DNA of 7,801 bases from RGIG7300 sp045649645 (GCA_045649645.1 JAZRQH010000085.1:1-7801); one strand, 5' to 3'; counted from the first letter of the stretch, positions 1 through 5,865 are shown. Program-made: numbers and translations. Notes: generated from the letters alone by a model not told the origin.

Positions 1-626
1 CTCATTACCATGCGGCAGACCTGTGCGCGGGTAGCGGTAGCTCTGGGAGCAAGGGTAGTCTCGCTTGTACCGGAGATTATACCTGCCTCAACCGCCCACT
101 GCACCTGCTCGTACGCCCAAGAAGAGACCTTGGATTCATCCTCGTATACAGACAGGTCGGCATAACGCTCTACGTCACAGCCCTCTGACTGAGCAAAGAG
201 ATAAAAGAGTCTGGCAAGCTGCTCGCGGGTGATCTTTTCGTTAGGACCGAAGCGAGTTTCTGAAAGTCCCGCGACAAAGCCCTTCTCTACCGCCCAGCAT
301 ACCGGTGCGTTGAACCAATGGTTTGACTTTACGTCATCAAAGCCGCTGTCTGCGGACTTATATTCCTCCAGTTCTGCTCCTGCACACATAGCAAGTATCT
401 GTACAAACTGAGCACGTGTAAGAGTGCCGTTAGGCTCAAAGGTGGTCTCGGTCATACCGTTGACGATACCCATCAAATAACAGAATTCGATACCCTCGTA
501 GTACCAGGCACCTTCTTTTACGTCGGTAAAAGGCAGTCCCCCATTGCCATCATCGGCAGATACAGTAAAGGAAAATGCCGACAGTAACATAAAAGCTGCA
601 AGTAATAAGCTGATAAATCTTTTCAT
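1..626 (-). CDS. SLH-domain secreted protein, N-terminal 208 residues (runs off left edge)
   Basis: The visible part is a signal peptide followed by three S-layer-homology repeats, the module that anchors exported proteins to secondary cell-wall polymer in Firmicutes. The start ATG at 624-626 has a GGAGGT site at 632-637, 5 bases away. Residues 1-24 form a Lys-Arg start, a hydrophobic core and a V-S-A cleavage site. SLH1 spans about residues 33-85, SLH2 about 96-146 and SLH3 about 161-208, each with the FxDV start, an aromatic helix and the later TRAQ/TREQ motif. The reading frame is open to the edge, so the effector domain lies outside the window. Its first 208 residues align without gaps to the SLH-GH5 protein at the right end, with 144 of 178 residues identical from residue 31 on by hand count. 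A polysaccharide-degrading domain is therefore a reasonable guess for the missing part, but it is not shown. The family call is secure; the function is not. Confidence 0.93.
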   Translation of the reverse strand, partial: MKRFISLLLAAFMLLSAFSFTVSADDGNGGLPFTDVKEGAWYYEGIEFCYLMGIVNGMTETTFEPNGTLTRAQFVQILAMCAGAELEEYKSADSGFDDVKSNHWFNAPVCWAVEKGFVAGLSETRFGPNEKITREQLARLFYLFAQSEGCDVERYADLSVYEDESKVSSWAYEQVQWAVEAGIISGTSETTLAPRATATRAQVCRMVM

Positions 627-654
627 AATATACCTCCAAAGGTTTACTGAAGAT

Positions 655-683
655 ATTTTAACATATTTTGAACAAATTGTCAA
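655..683 (-). promoter_or_regulatory. Sigma-A promoter of the left SLH gene
   Basis: On the minus strand a consensus -35 TTGACA (678-683) is separated by 17 bases from a -10 TAAAAT (655-660), with an upstream TG giving an extended -10. It lies 28 bases before the start codon. Nearly the same promoter stands before the SLH-GH5 gene (5837-5865): both contain the 20-base string TTCAAAATATGTTAAAATAT, so the promoter was probably duplicated with the SLH module. Confidence 0.75.
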
Positions 684-779
684 TGAAAAGGGGTAAGTTG
701 CCCCATCCAAACTGCGTTCTGGGGTTCGATAAATACTGTTCGTTTATCACACGCCACGTTGCAATTTCCTACAAAGCAA

Positions 780-807
780 AAAACAGGCATCCGAAGATGC
801 CTGTTTT
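780..807 (-). terminator. gapA intrinsic terminator with cUUCGg tetraloop
   Basis: A perfect 12-base stem (780-791 with 796-807) closes on a 4-base loop. Read on the minus strand the loop and closing pair are C-TTCG-G, an unusually stable tetraloop. The stem's own TTTT runs into further T residues (TTTTTTGCTTT). It begins 14 bases past the gapA stop and separates gapA from the SLH gene downstream on the same strand. Confidence 0.93.
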
Positions 808-821
808 AAATTCAATTTTAC

Positions 822-1859
822 TTATGCAAGCTCTGCAAAGTACTTGATGGTTCTTACCATCTGGCTGGTGTAGGAGTTCTCGTTGTCGTACCAAGAAACA
901 ACCTGTACCTGGAAGAGGTCGTCGCCGATCTTGCTAACCATGGTCTGGGTAGCATCGAAGAGAGAACCGTACTTCATACCGATAACGTCGGAAGAAACGA
1001 TCTCGTCCTCGTTGTAACCGAAGGACTCGGAAGCAGCAGCCTTCATAGCAGCGTTGATGCCTTCCTTGGTAACGTCAGCACCCTTAACAACAGCGGTAAG
1101 GATAGTGGTGGAACCGGTAGGAACGGGAACACGCTGAGCAGCGCCGATGAGCTTGCCGTTGAGCTCGGGAATTACGAGACCGATAGCCTTAGCAGCACCG
1201 GTAGAGTTGGGAACGATGTTAGCAGCACCTGCACGAGCACGGCGGAGGTCACCCTTTCTGTGAGGACCGTCAAGGATCATCTGGTCGCCGGTGTAAGCGT
1301 GGATGGTAGCCATGATACCGCTCTGGATGGTAGCGTAATCGTTAAGAGCCTTAGCCATAGGAGCAAGGCAGTAGGTGCTGCAGGAAGCTGCGGAGATGAT
1401 GGTGTCATCTGCAGTAAGGGGGTTCTCGTTTACAGAGTAAACGATGGTCTTGAGGTCGTTGCCTGCGGGAGCAGAGATAACAACCTTCTTAGCGCCAGCG
1501 TCGATGTGAGCCTGGCTCTTGTCCTTGGAGCAGTAGAAACCTGTACACTCAAGAACAACGTCAACACCGATCTCGCCCCAAGGAAGCTCTGCAGCGTTAG
1601 CCTTAGCGTAGATGGTGAGAGTCTTACCGTCAACAGTGATGGTGCCTGCCTCGTCGTCAGCCTCTACAGTGTGGAGACCTTCGCCGATCTTGCCGCAGTA
1701 ACCGCCCTGTGCGGTATCGTACTTAAGGAGATGAGCGAGCATGGAAGGCTTGGTGAGGTCGTTGATAGCAACAACGTCGTAACCCTCTGCACCGAACATC
1801 TGTCTGAATGCGAGACGACCGATACGGCCGAATCCGTTAATAGCAACTTTTACTGACAT
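822..1859 (-). CDS. gapA: Glyceraldehyde-3-phosphate dehydrogenase, NAD-dependent, glycolytic
   Basis: This cytosolic enzyme converts glyceraldehyde 3-phosphate, NAD+ and phosphate to 1,3-bisphosphoglycerate in glycolysis. The 345 residues are close to the usual length for the family. Residues 1-15 carry the Rossmann motif (INGFGRIGR), and Asp34 in the IND motif fits NAD rather than NADP use. Cys160 is the catalytic cysteine and His187 its partner. The phosphate and substrate sites are visible in HAYTGDQ, in the GDLRRARAGAANIVPNSTGAA stretch around 203-223 and in RVPVPTGS (243-250), and the WYDNE motif is at 323-327. The active-site loop reads SAASCSTYCLAP where SNASCTTNCLAP is the common form, so two usual Asn positions are Ala and Tyr. 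The ATG at 1857-1859 follows a GGAGGA site (1867-1872) at 7 bases. The gene has its own promoter and terminator, so it is monocistronic and not linked to pgk or tpi here. The symbol could equally be gap. Confidence 0.98.
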   Translation of the reverse strand: MSVKVAINGFGRIGRLAFRQMFGAEGYDVVAINDLTKPSMLAHLLKYDTAQGGYCGKIGEGLHTVEADDEAGTITVDGKTLTIYAKANAAELPWGEIGVDVVLECTGFYCSKDKSQAHIDAGAKKVVISAPAGNDLKTIVYSVNENPLTADDTIISAASCSTYCLAPMAKALNDYATIQSGIMATIHAYTGDQMILDGPHRKGDLRRARAGAANIVPNSTGAAKAIGLVIPELNGKLIGAAQRVPVPTGSTTILTAVVKGADVTKEGINAAMKAAASESFGYNEDEIVSSDVIGMKYGSLFDATQTMVSKIGDDLFQVQVVSWYDNENSYTSQMVRTIKYFAELA

Positions 1860-1902
1860 GGATTTATCCTCCGTAAAATGAATTTTTTTATTACTGCATA
1901 GT

Positions 1903-1931
1903 ATTTTAACTCATAAGGAAGCATTTTACAA
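1903..1931 (-). promoter_or_regulatory. Sigma-A promoter of gapA
   Basis: On the minus strand -35 TTGTAA (1926-1931) and -10 TAAAAT (1903-1908) are 17 bases apart. Transcription would start around 1896, giving a leader of about 36 bases that contains the GGAGGA site. No CggR-type or other known operator was recognised. Confidence 0.6.
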
Positions 1932-1978
1932 GTAAATTTTGAAAATTTCTTAATTTTGTTACATTTATGACATAGTGC

Positions 1979-2007
1979 TTGAAAATAGTCTGTCATTGTG
2001 TTACAAT
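1979..2007 (+). promoter_or_regulatory. Sigma-A promoter of the kinase-like gene, with operator-like symmetry
   Basis: TTGAAA (1979-1984), a 17-base spacer and TACAAT (2002-2007) stand 31 bases before the ATG at 2039. The half-sites ATGACA (1967-1972) and TGTCAT (1991-1996) are inverted copies 18 bases apart; the second lies between the -35 and -10 boxes. TGTTACA occurs at 1957-1963 and again at 1999-2005. This spacing would suit a regulator controlling the divergent gapA region, but no regulator family is identified. Confidence 0.65.
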
Positions 2008-2038
2008 TTTACTATCAAAAACGAGGTAGGCTTGGAAT

Positions 2039-3046
2039 ATGAACAACCGCGATAATATGACGATACCCATATTGATAACCGACACCCAAGGACAGATAAT
2101 TCACAAAAACCGTGCCGCAAAAAGGTGTATTCCCTCCCCCAGGACCATGGGAAATATCAACAACTATCTCAATACGAGAATGAGTCCGTTCCGTATCGTA
2201 AAAGAGGATGCGCGTATAGAGTTCATCAAAAACAGCCACTCGATATTCAACCGCGCGCTTGTTATCACAGAGGCTGATAACAGAGAGATATGGTGCTTTC
2301 TGCCCGAGCTGCAGCTCGCCGAGCCCGAGAATACAGACAGATACCTCAGTGGCAAATTGACTGAATGCTTAAGAAGCTGTGTTGCCGCAACGTCGGAAAC
2401 AAACGACCGCCGTGAGGAATCTGTATTTATCAGATACCAACGGGTATATACCGAGCTGGTTTCGACAATGATGCAGCTGGATACCGAGGCCACGATCCTG
2501 CGCTTCAGCATCAAAGACGTGCTCTCCTCCTTAAAGAAAAGGACCGAGGTGTTGGCATCAACACACAATATGCGTATATCCTTTGATGCAGGGCTGACAG
2601 ACCCGTTTAGCGTCTACAAGATAGATTTCAAATCCTTTGCATCGGTATATATCCAGCTTTTACAGCTTTCGCTGAGGCTATCCGACCCTCCCAAATGCGA
2701 GGTGTCGGTATACCAGACAGGGGAAAAGCTCAACCTTATGATAGACTCTGATATCGCCCCCGACCCCGACAAGCTGTCGGTTACAGATCTCGATGCTCTG
2801 GCGCGGCTCTACCCCGAGCAAGCGCAGAATATATTCTTCCTCAATGCCGCTATAAAGTTCCACGGCTACGAATGGAACGCCGCACTCAAGGACGGCAGGC
2901 TGGTGTTCCTGGTATCGGTATCGCTGAAAAAGGAAGCGGAAGCCACGTTCCATCAGGATCCCCCGAAAATCATCACCGAAGAGAGATTCCGCCGTATGGA
3001 AAAGCGTATCTGCGAATATATGGATTCGATATTTATGCAAATATGA
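2039..3046 (+). CDS. Degenerate sensor-kinase-like protein (PAS-like plus ATPase-like), function unknown
   Basis: I do not recognise a named family. Residues 8-30 (IPILITDTQGQIIHKNRAAK) look like the first strands of a PAS sensor domain. Residues 128-175 are helical and sit where a histidine-kinase dimerisation helix would be, but there is no H-box with a phosphorylatable His. Residues 176-298 follow the strand and helix order of a GHKL ATPase, yet the N-box Asn and the glycine-rich G boxes are missing (the helix reads YIQLLQLSLRL). No membrane segment or signal peptide is seen, so it is probably cytosolic. If the reading is right it is a non-catalytic sensor or adaptor. The ATG at 2039 is the first start after an in-frame TAG at 2027; a GAGG at 2023-2026 is 12 bases upstream, rather far. 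It is divergent from gapA, has its own promoter and terminator, and no response regulator is next to it. It is real by length, promoter and terminator; the domain reading is tentative. Confidence 0.85.
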   Translation: MNNRDNMTIPILITDTQGQIIHKNRAAKRCIPSPRTMGNINNYLNTRMSPFRIVKEDARIEFIKNSHSIFNRALVITEADNREIWCFLPELQLAEPENTDRYLSGKLTECLRSCVAATSETNDRREESVFIRYQRVYTELVSTMMQLDTEATILRFSIKDVLSSLKKRTEVLASTHNMRISFDAGLTDPFSVYKIDFKSFASVYIQLLQLSLRLSDPPKCEVSVYQTGEKLNLMIDSDIAPDPDKLSVTDLDALARLYPEQAQNIFFLNAAIKFHGYEWNAALKDGRLVFLVSVSLKKEAEATFHQDPPKIITEERFRRMEKRICEYMDSIFMQI

Positions 3047-3071
3047 AAGGAGTAGTAAAAACTACTCCTTT
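3046..3071 (+). terminator. Intrinsic terminator after the kinase-like gene
   Basis: A perfect 11-base stem (3046-3056 with 3061-3071) closes on AAAA and is followed by ATTTTTATTTTTG. It begins at the last base of the stop codon. The convergent acyltransferase-like gene ends at 3076, so the hairpin also lies just past its stop, but its minus-strand tail (CATATTTGC) is a poor T-run, so it is mainly a plus-strand terminator. Confidence 0.92.
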
Positions 3072-3075
3072 ATTT

Positions 3076-3939
3076 TTATTTTTGTGTTAAAATTCTTTCG
3101 CCGTCAAAGATCAGTACGCCGTATCCCCAACCGTTAACGCCCGTCTTTTCAAGATGCTCGGCGTAGCCTCTCTGGAGAGAGGTCTCGCGGGGCAGGTCCT
3201 TTGGATCATAGCTTTCGCGCATACCGAAAACGCGCCACATATCCTGACGGTTGGTAAGCTCCTTGACATACACTATATCATAATGATTCATAAACTTGAT
3301 TATATTCGATTCAGGCTTCAAGAAATCATACTGGGGAGGATATAAGAGCCAACTCTCGCAGACGAACACGGGATTTTTGAAATAAGCGTAAGCCTGTTTT
3401 AAGGAATCAAGAGTCTGCTCGGTGGTAAAGGGGCCGTCCTCGGGGATATGCATACCGATGGCGGGTTCATCTTCCTTGATGCATACACCATGCTTGTCAT
3501 ACACGGGACAGTATTCCAATTTATTCTCCTCAAACTGAAGACGTCCCATACGGATAACCTTGCCGCGCAGAGCGTGCTTGAGCCAATCAAACTCCTGCAT
3601 TCCCCACTCGCCGTAATTACGCATACAGGTCAACGCCCAAACGCGAAGATCGATAAGGCTGTCAAGATAAACTTTGTCCGAAAGCCCTTTTTCCTTATAT
3701 ATCTCGTACATTCTGTCAACACAGTAAAGACAGAACGCCATACGTACCATACGGAAGGGCTCACCCACACTCTCTGCGTAGTCGTAAAGAGCGTCCTTGA
3801 CATCTTCGTTATTAAAAATACGCTTTTTTAAGTCAATAAATGTCTCGGTATCCTTGTGTCTGCAAAGACATTCAAGAGAAAGTCTTGCGCACTCCTCGGG
3901 CATTTTTATATAGTCAAAAATCTGTTCTAATGTATACAT
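3076..3939 (-). CDS. Acyltransferase-like protein (NAT_N / GNAT_C, DUF5596 type)
   Basis: The protein resembles the Firmicute and Actinobacterial family annotated as acyltransferase domain-containing (DUF5596), with a helical NAT_N-like first half and a GNAT_C-like second half. Landmarks are RMGRLQFE (130-137), HIPEDGP (164-170), CESWLLYP (194-201), SNIIKF (211-216) and LPRETSLQRG (249-258). The family is predicted, by fold, to transfer an acyl group; the substrate is unknown and no membrane segment or signal peptide is present, so it is probably cytosolic. The ATG at 3937-3939 follows GAGGA (3947-3951) at 7 bases. It has its own promoter and ends convergently with the kinase-like gene. The family assignment is from remembered motifs, not a search; enzyme activity is an inference. 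Confidence 0.85.
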   Translation of the reverse strand: MYTLEQIFDYIKMPEECARLSLECLCRHKDTETFIDLKKRIFNNEDVKDALYDYAESVGEPFRMVRMAFCLYCVDRMYEIYKEKGLSDKVYLDSLIDLRVWALTCMRNYGEWGMQEFDWLKHALRGKVIRMGRLQFEENKLEYCPVYDKHGVCIKEDEPAIGMHIPEDGPFTTEQTLDSLKQAYAYFKNPVFVCESWLLYPPQYDFLKPESNIIKFMNHYDIVYVKELTNRQDMWRVFGMRESYDPKDLPRETSLQRGYAEHLEKTGVNGWGYGVLIFDGERILTQK

Positions 3940-3968
3940 AGCAATTTCCTCTGTATTATTTTCAATTC

Positions 3969-3997
3969 ATTGTACCATATAAGTATAAATTTTACAA
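3969..3997 (-). promoter_or_regulatory. Sigma-A promoter of the acyltransferase-like gene
   Basis: On the minus strand -35 TTGTAA (3992-3997), 17 bases, -10 TACAAT (3969-3974). The -35 is the same hexamer as at gapA. It lies 29 bases before the start codon and overlaps the candidate spoVAC promoter on the other strand. Confidence 0.7.
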
Positions 3998-4011
3998 GGG
4001 AGAGAATAATA
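3983..4011 (+). promoter_or_regulatory. Candidate sigma-G-type promoter of spoVAC
   Basis: GTATA (3983-3987) fits the forespore sigma-G -35 pattern GHATR, and AATAATA (4005-4011) fits the -10 pattern CATNHTA except for the first base; the spacer is 17 bases. In Bacillus subtilis the spoVA operon is read by sigma-G, which is why I looked for it. The predicted transcript would start near 4018, about 10 bases before the ATG. No good sigma-A promoter was found here. Such short AT-rich matches can arise by chance. Confidence 0.35.
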
Positions 4012-4017
4012 TTTTCG

Positions 4018-4023
4018 GGTGAT
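4018..4023 (+). promoter_or_regulatory. Ribosome binding site that sets the spoVAC start
   Basis: GGTGAT can pair with the ATCACC at the 3' end of 16S rRNA and stands 4 bases before ATG 4028. A GTG at 4019 is in frame and would add three residues, but it lies inside this site and its only other upstream purine run (GGGAGAG, 3998-4004) is 14 bases away. Confidence 0.4.
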
Positions 4024-4027
4024 TTTA

Positions 4028-4465
4028 ATGAACAAAAAAGAATATAAAAAATACGCAGAAAAAAGAGCGAGAAAATCTCCTCTTCTCTTTGACTGCATAA
4101 AGGCATTTTTGGTGGGTGGAGCTATCTGCACCCTCGGACAAATATTATTAAACCTCTATAAAAAATTGACAGGCAATGAGGACGTTGCAAAAATGCTGGT
4201 GCCTGTGACACTGATATTTTTAGCGGCTCTGTTTACGGGATTGGGGCTTTTTGACAGGATAGCAAAGCAGGCGGGCGCGGGAACGCTTGTACCTATAACA
4301 GGCTTTGCCAACGCCGTAGTCTCCCCTGCTGTTGACACCAAGAGTGAAGGTTTTATACTGGGAGTCGGTGCAAATATGTTCAAGATAGCAGGACCGGTAA
4401 TACTCTACGGAATCACTGCGGGAGCGGTGTATGGGGCGGTTTATTGGATTACAACATTGTTCTAA
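4028..4465 (+). CDS. spoVAC: Stage V sporulation protein AC
   Basis: SpoVAC is an inner-membrane protein of the forespore and part of the SpoVA channel that moves calcium dipicolinate into the spore and releases it at germination; the B. subtilis protein also behaves as a mechanosensitive channel. The 145 residues match the family length (B. subtilis about 150). Counting from ATG 4028, conserved landmarks are FDCIKAFLVGGAICTLGQ (21-38), the LTG/LFTGLGLFDR segment (68-77), the VPITGFANAVVSPA stretch (88-101) and KSEGFILGVGANMFKIAGP (105-123). Hydrophobic segments lie at about 27-44, 57-76 and 122-143. The N-terminus is basic and hydrophilic, as in the family. It stands alone: spoVAD and spoVAE, which usually follow it directly, are absent, and a hairpin comes 3 bases after the stop. 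A start at GTG 4019 is the alternative. Confidence 0.95.
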   Translation: MNKKEYKKYAEKRARKSPLLFDCIKAFLVGGAICTLGQILLNLYKKLTGNEDVAKMLVPVTLIFLAALFTGLGLFDRIAKQAGAGTLVPITGFANAVVSPAVDTKSEGFILGVGANMFKIAGPVILYGITAGAVYGAVYWITTLF

Positions 4466-4468
4466 GAA

Positions 4469-4497
4469 AAGAAAGCGACGGAAGAAGTCGCTTTCTT
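4469..4497. terminator. Shared terminator between spoVAC and the convergent membrane-DUF4375 gene
   Basis: A perfect 11-base stem (4469-4479 with 4487-4497) closes on a 7-base loop. It lies between the spoVAC stop at 4465 and the opposite gene's stop at 4499-4501. On the minus strand the stem runs into TTCTTAG, giving a T-rich tail of TTTCTTTTCTT; on the plus strand the tail is only CTTGTT, so it should work best for the minus-strand gene. Confidence 0.85.
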
Positions 4498-4498
4498 G

Positions 4499-5425
4499 TT
4501 AAAATTTCTCGATATGCTTCTTTACAAAGGAAATCAAATAATTTTGTAAAGTCTCCAACCCGTAAAAAGCATCGTCATATTCGTCAAAGGGGTAGCGTTC
4601 ATACTTCGATTGAAAATCTTCAACGGTTTCACAGTCGAACGAGGAAAGGTCTCGAATATTGATTTGATGCTTTTCGATAAAGGCATCGTATAATTTCTTA
4701 TGTTCGGTTGCACCGATAATTTCCATATAATCGTTGACAAAAGGTGCAACCATACGACTTGAATTTACAAAGAACTGACAAAGGCCACCGTTATTAACTT
4801 CGGTTTCCAAGTAATTAACGGCGTAGAAAATGCGTTGCTCCTCGTTAAGAGAGTTAAAGCCGTCCAACAGGTCTTCTTTAGACGAAACAAAGCTTTCTGT
4901 TCGTGTCCAAACAGCATTGAACAGTTCGTCGTCCGAAAGCTGTGACAATTCAGAAACGGACATATTGATATATTTTTCATCAAAAAACAGTGCTCTATTG
5001 ATACGCTCTACCAACCGATCGCTGATAACAGCCATAGATTCAATGTGCACTTTTTTGTTGGCGACAAACAAAGTCATAGAATCTTGATTTCTACGCAGAC
5101 CCTGAATATCAGAGAAAGAATAGGTATAGGTGTTACCGAACATAGTAGTATATGTAAATTGTTCGTTAGAAATCATACGAATAGATTGATTCTTCCAACA
5201 TAGAAAGGCAAAAATACCGAGTACAATACCTAAAGCAGCGCAAACGATTGCCCATACGGCAAAATCTAAGATAGCAATAGTAGCAAAAACGACACCACTG
5301 ACTAAAAGCACAAGTGACATGGCTAAAAGTCGGTCCGGCAAAAACATATCTGCACGGGGCTTGTCGTCATCCGGCATCATACCGAATATTTTTTCGATGA
5401 TTTTTACTAAGATTTTGAGTTTCAT
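4499..5425 (-). CDS. Membrane protein with PH-like domain and C-terminal DUF4375 (DMP19-type) domain
   Basis: Three parts are visible in 308 residues. After a short amphipathic start, two transmembrane helices lie at about 33-53 and 55-76 and form a hairpin that leaves both ends on the same side, probably the cytosol. Residues 78-147 (FTYTTMFGNTYTYSFSDIQG around 90-109) look like the bacterial PH-like domain in DUF6560-type proteins. Residues 165-300 match DUF4375, with EEQRIFYAVNYLETEVNNGG at 195-214 followed by QFFVNSS (217-223). DUF4375 contains Neisseria DMP19, a DNA-mimic protein that binds a transcription factor; whether this domain does the same is unknown. The C-terminal half is acidic. 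The start ATG at 5423-5425 follows GGAGGAGA (5433-5440) at 7 bases. It is a single-gene unit. Domain calls are from remembered motifs; the role is unknown. Confidence 0.92.
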   Translation of the reverse strand: MKLKILVKIIEKIFGMMPDDDKPRADMFLPDRLLAMSLVLLVSGVVFATIAILDFAVWAIVCAALGIVLGIFAFLCWKNQSIRMISNEQFTYTTMFGNTYTYSFSDIQGLRRNQDSMTLFVANKKVHIESMAVISDRLVERINRALFFDEKYINMSVSELSQLSDDELFNAVWTRTESFVSSKEDLLDGFNSLNEEQRIFYAVNYLETEVNNGGLCQFFVNSSRMVAPFVNDYMEIIGATEHKKLYDAFIEKHQINIRDLSSFDCETVEDFQSKYERYPFDEYDDAFYGLETLQNYLISFVKKHIEKF

Positions 5426-5451
5426 ACTATTGTCTCCTCCGCGTTTTTTAT

Positions 5452-5480
5452 ATTATACCACACGGTTGTTTTAATGTAAA
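5452..5480 (-). promoter_or_regulatory. Strong extended -10 promoter of the membrane-DUF4375 gene
   Basis: On the minus strand -35 TTTACA (5475-5480), 17 bases, and a perfect -10 TATAAT (5452-5457) with TGG just upstream, an extended -10. The leader is about 20 bases. The -35 box lies inside one copy of the 16-base direct repeat. Confidence 0.82.
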
Positions 5481-5482
5481 TA
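5467..5482. repeat. 16-base direct repeat, copy 1
   Basis: TGTTTTAATGTAAATA here is repeated exactly at 5753-5768, 286 bases away in the same orientation. This copy contains the -35 box of the DUF4375 gene. Confidence 0.6.
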
Positions 5483-5606
5483 CTTTTGCAAACACCTTAT
5501 CCTAACAATAAATGATGAAAAATTCTCAAATTTTATTTGTTACATAATCAAGATAGTTCGGAAAGTGAACAATTCGGAATTTAGGATTGGATTAGTATCA
5601 TAAAAG

Positions 5607-5631
5607 AGATTGTGGGGTAAAACCACAATCT
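5607..5631 (-). terminator. Orphan minus-strand terminator
   Basis: A perfect 9-base stem (5607-5615 with 5623-5631) has a 7-base loop and on the minus strand is followed by CTTTTAT. It overlaps the stop codon (5630-5632) of the coding remnant to its right, as expected for a gene's own terminator, though the gene is now only a fragment. Confidence 0.75.
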
Positions 5632-5770
5632 ACGCTTGTATACCAAGTCGTTTCTGAGCTTGATCGTTTCTTAACTTGATGTTATTGGTCGCCTGGCATA
5701 CCTTTTTAAACTTAACATACTGTGTTTTTCTGTGGGATAACGTAGAACCTGCTGTTTTAATGTAAATATT
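5630..5770 (-). pseudogene. Probable C-terminal remnant of an unidentified gene (46 codons)
   Basis: In one minus-strand frame, from just after an in-frame TGA (5771-5773) to a TAG (5630-5632), 46 codons encode a basic, helical-looking tail with RKTQYVKFKKVCQ in the middle and a QKRLGIQA end. There is no ATG or ribosome binding site in the frame, but the stop runs straight into a good terminator hairpin, the way a real gene ends. The left part of the gene would have been lost upstream (towards higher coordinates), and the break lies at or near the second copy of the 16-base repeat (5753-5768). The parent family was not recognised; a phage or other accessory gene is possible but not shown. Confidence 0.4.
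5753..5768. repeat. 16-base direct repeat, copy 2
   Basis: Exact second copy of TGTTTTAATGTAAATA. It lies at the upstream end of the open stretch of the coding remnant and here has no convincing -10 box at the matching distance. Confidence 0.6.
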
Positions 5771-5836
5771 TCACTTACACGTCCGACCGAATTTTTCGAC
5801 AGTCTGAGGTATGTTCGGATGCCTGCTTTTGTGCAA

Positions 5837-5865
5837 TTGACAGTATATTCAAAATATGTTAAAAT
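5837..5865 (+). promoter_or_regulatory. Consensus sigma-A promoter of the SLH-GH5 gene
   Basis: TTGACA (5837-5842), 17 bases, TAAAAT (5860-5865), with TGT just before the -10 giving an extended -10. It lies 26 bases before the ATG and closely matches the promoter of the left SLH gene. Confidence 0.85.

Larger units (their letters stand above)
1..683 (-). repeat. Arm 1 of a diverged large inverted repeat (SLH module plus promoter)
   Basis: This arm covers the promoter, leader and first 208 codons of the left SLH gene and matches 5837-6517 in opposite orientation. The proteins align without gaps and are about 81% identical over the SLH region; the longest DNA identity I noticed is 26 bases in SLH2, beginning CGCTTCGGTCC. 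The left limit is set by the window edge. Confidence 0.85.

Noticed and set aside
690..748. Small inverted repeats between the left SLH promoter and the gapA terminator (GGGG/CCCC at 690-704; GATAAA/TTTATC at 728-748)
   Set aside because: Stems of 4 and 6 bases with loops of 7 and 9 bases are too weak to call a regulatory element or attachment site.
1260..1856. A 198-codon plus-strand open frame opposite gapA
   Set aside because: It is antisense to a well-conserved enzyme with strong codon bias, has no ribosome binding site or recognisable protein features, and is best explained as a frame left open by gapA codon choice.
2164..3040. Minus-strand frames of 134 and 120 codons inside the kinase-like gene
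   Set aside because: They lie fully antisense to a gene with its own promoter and terminator, and show no start signals or domains.
3968..3974. CATTGTA as a sigma-G -10 box for spoVAC
   Set aside because: It matches the -10 pattern, but no -35 box lies at the right distance, and the same bases form the complement of the minus-strand -10.
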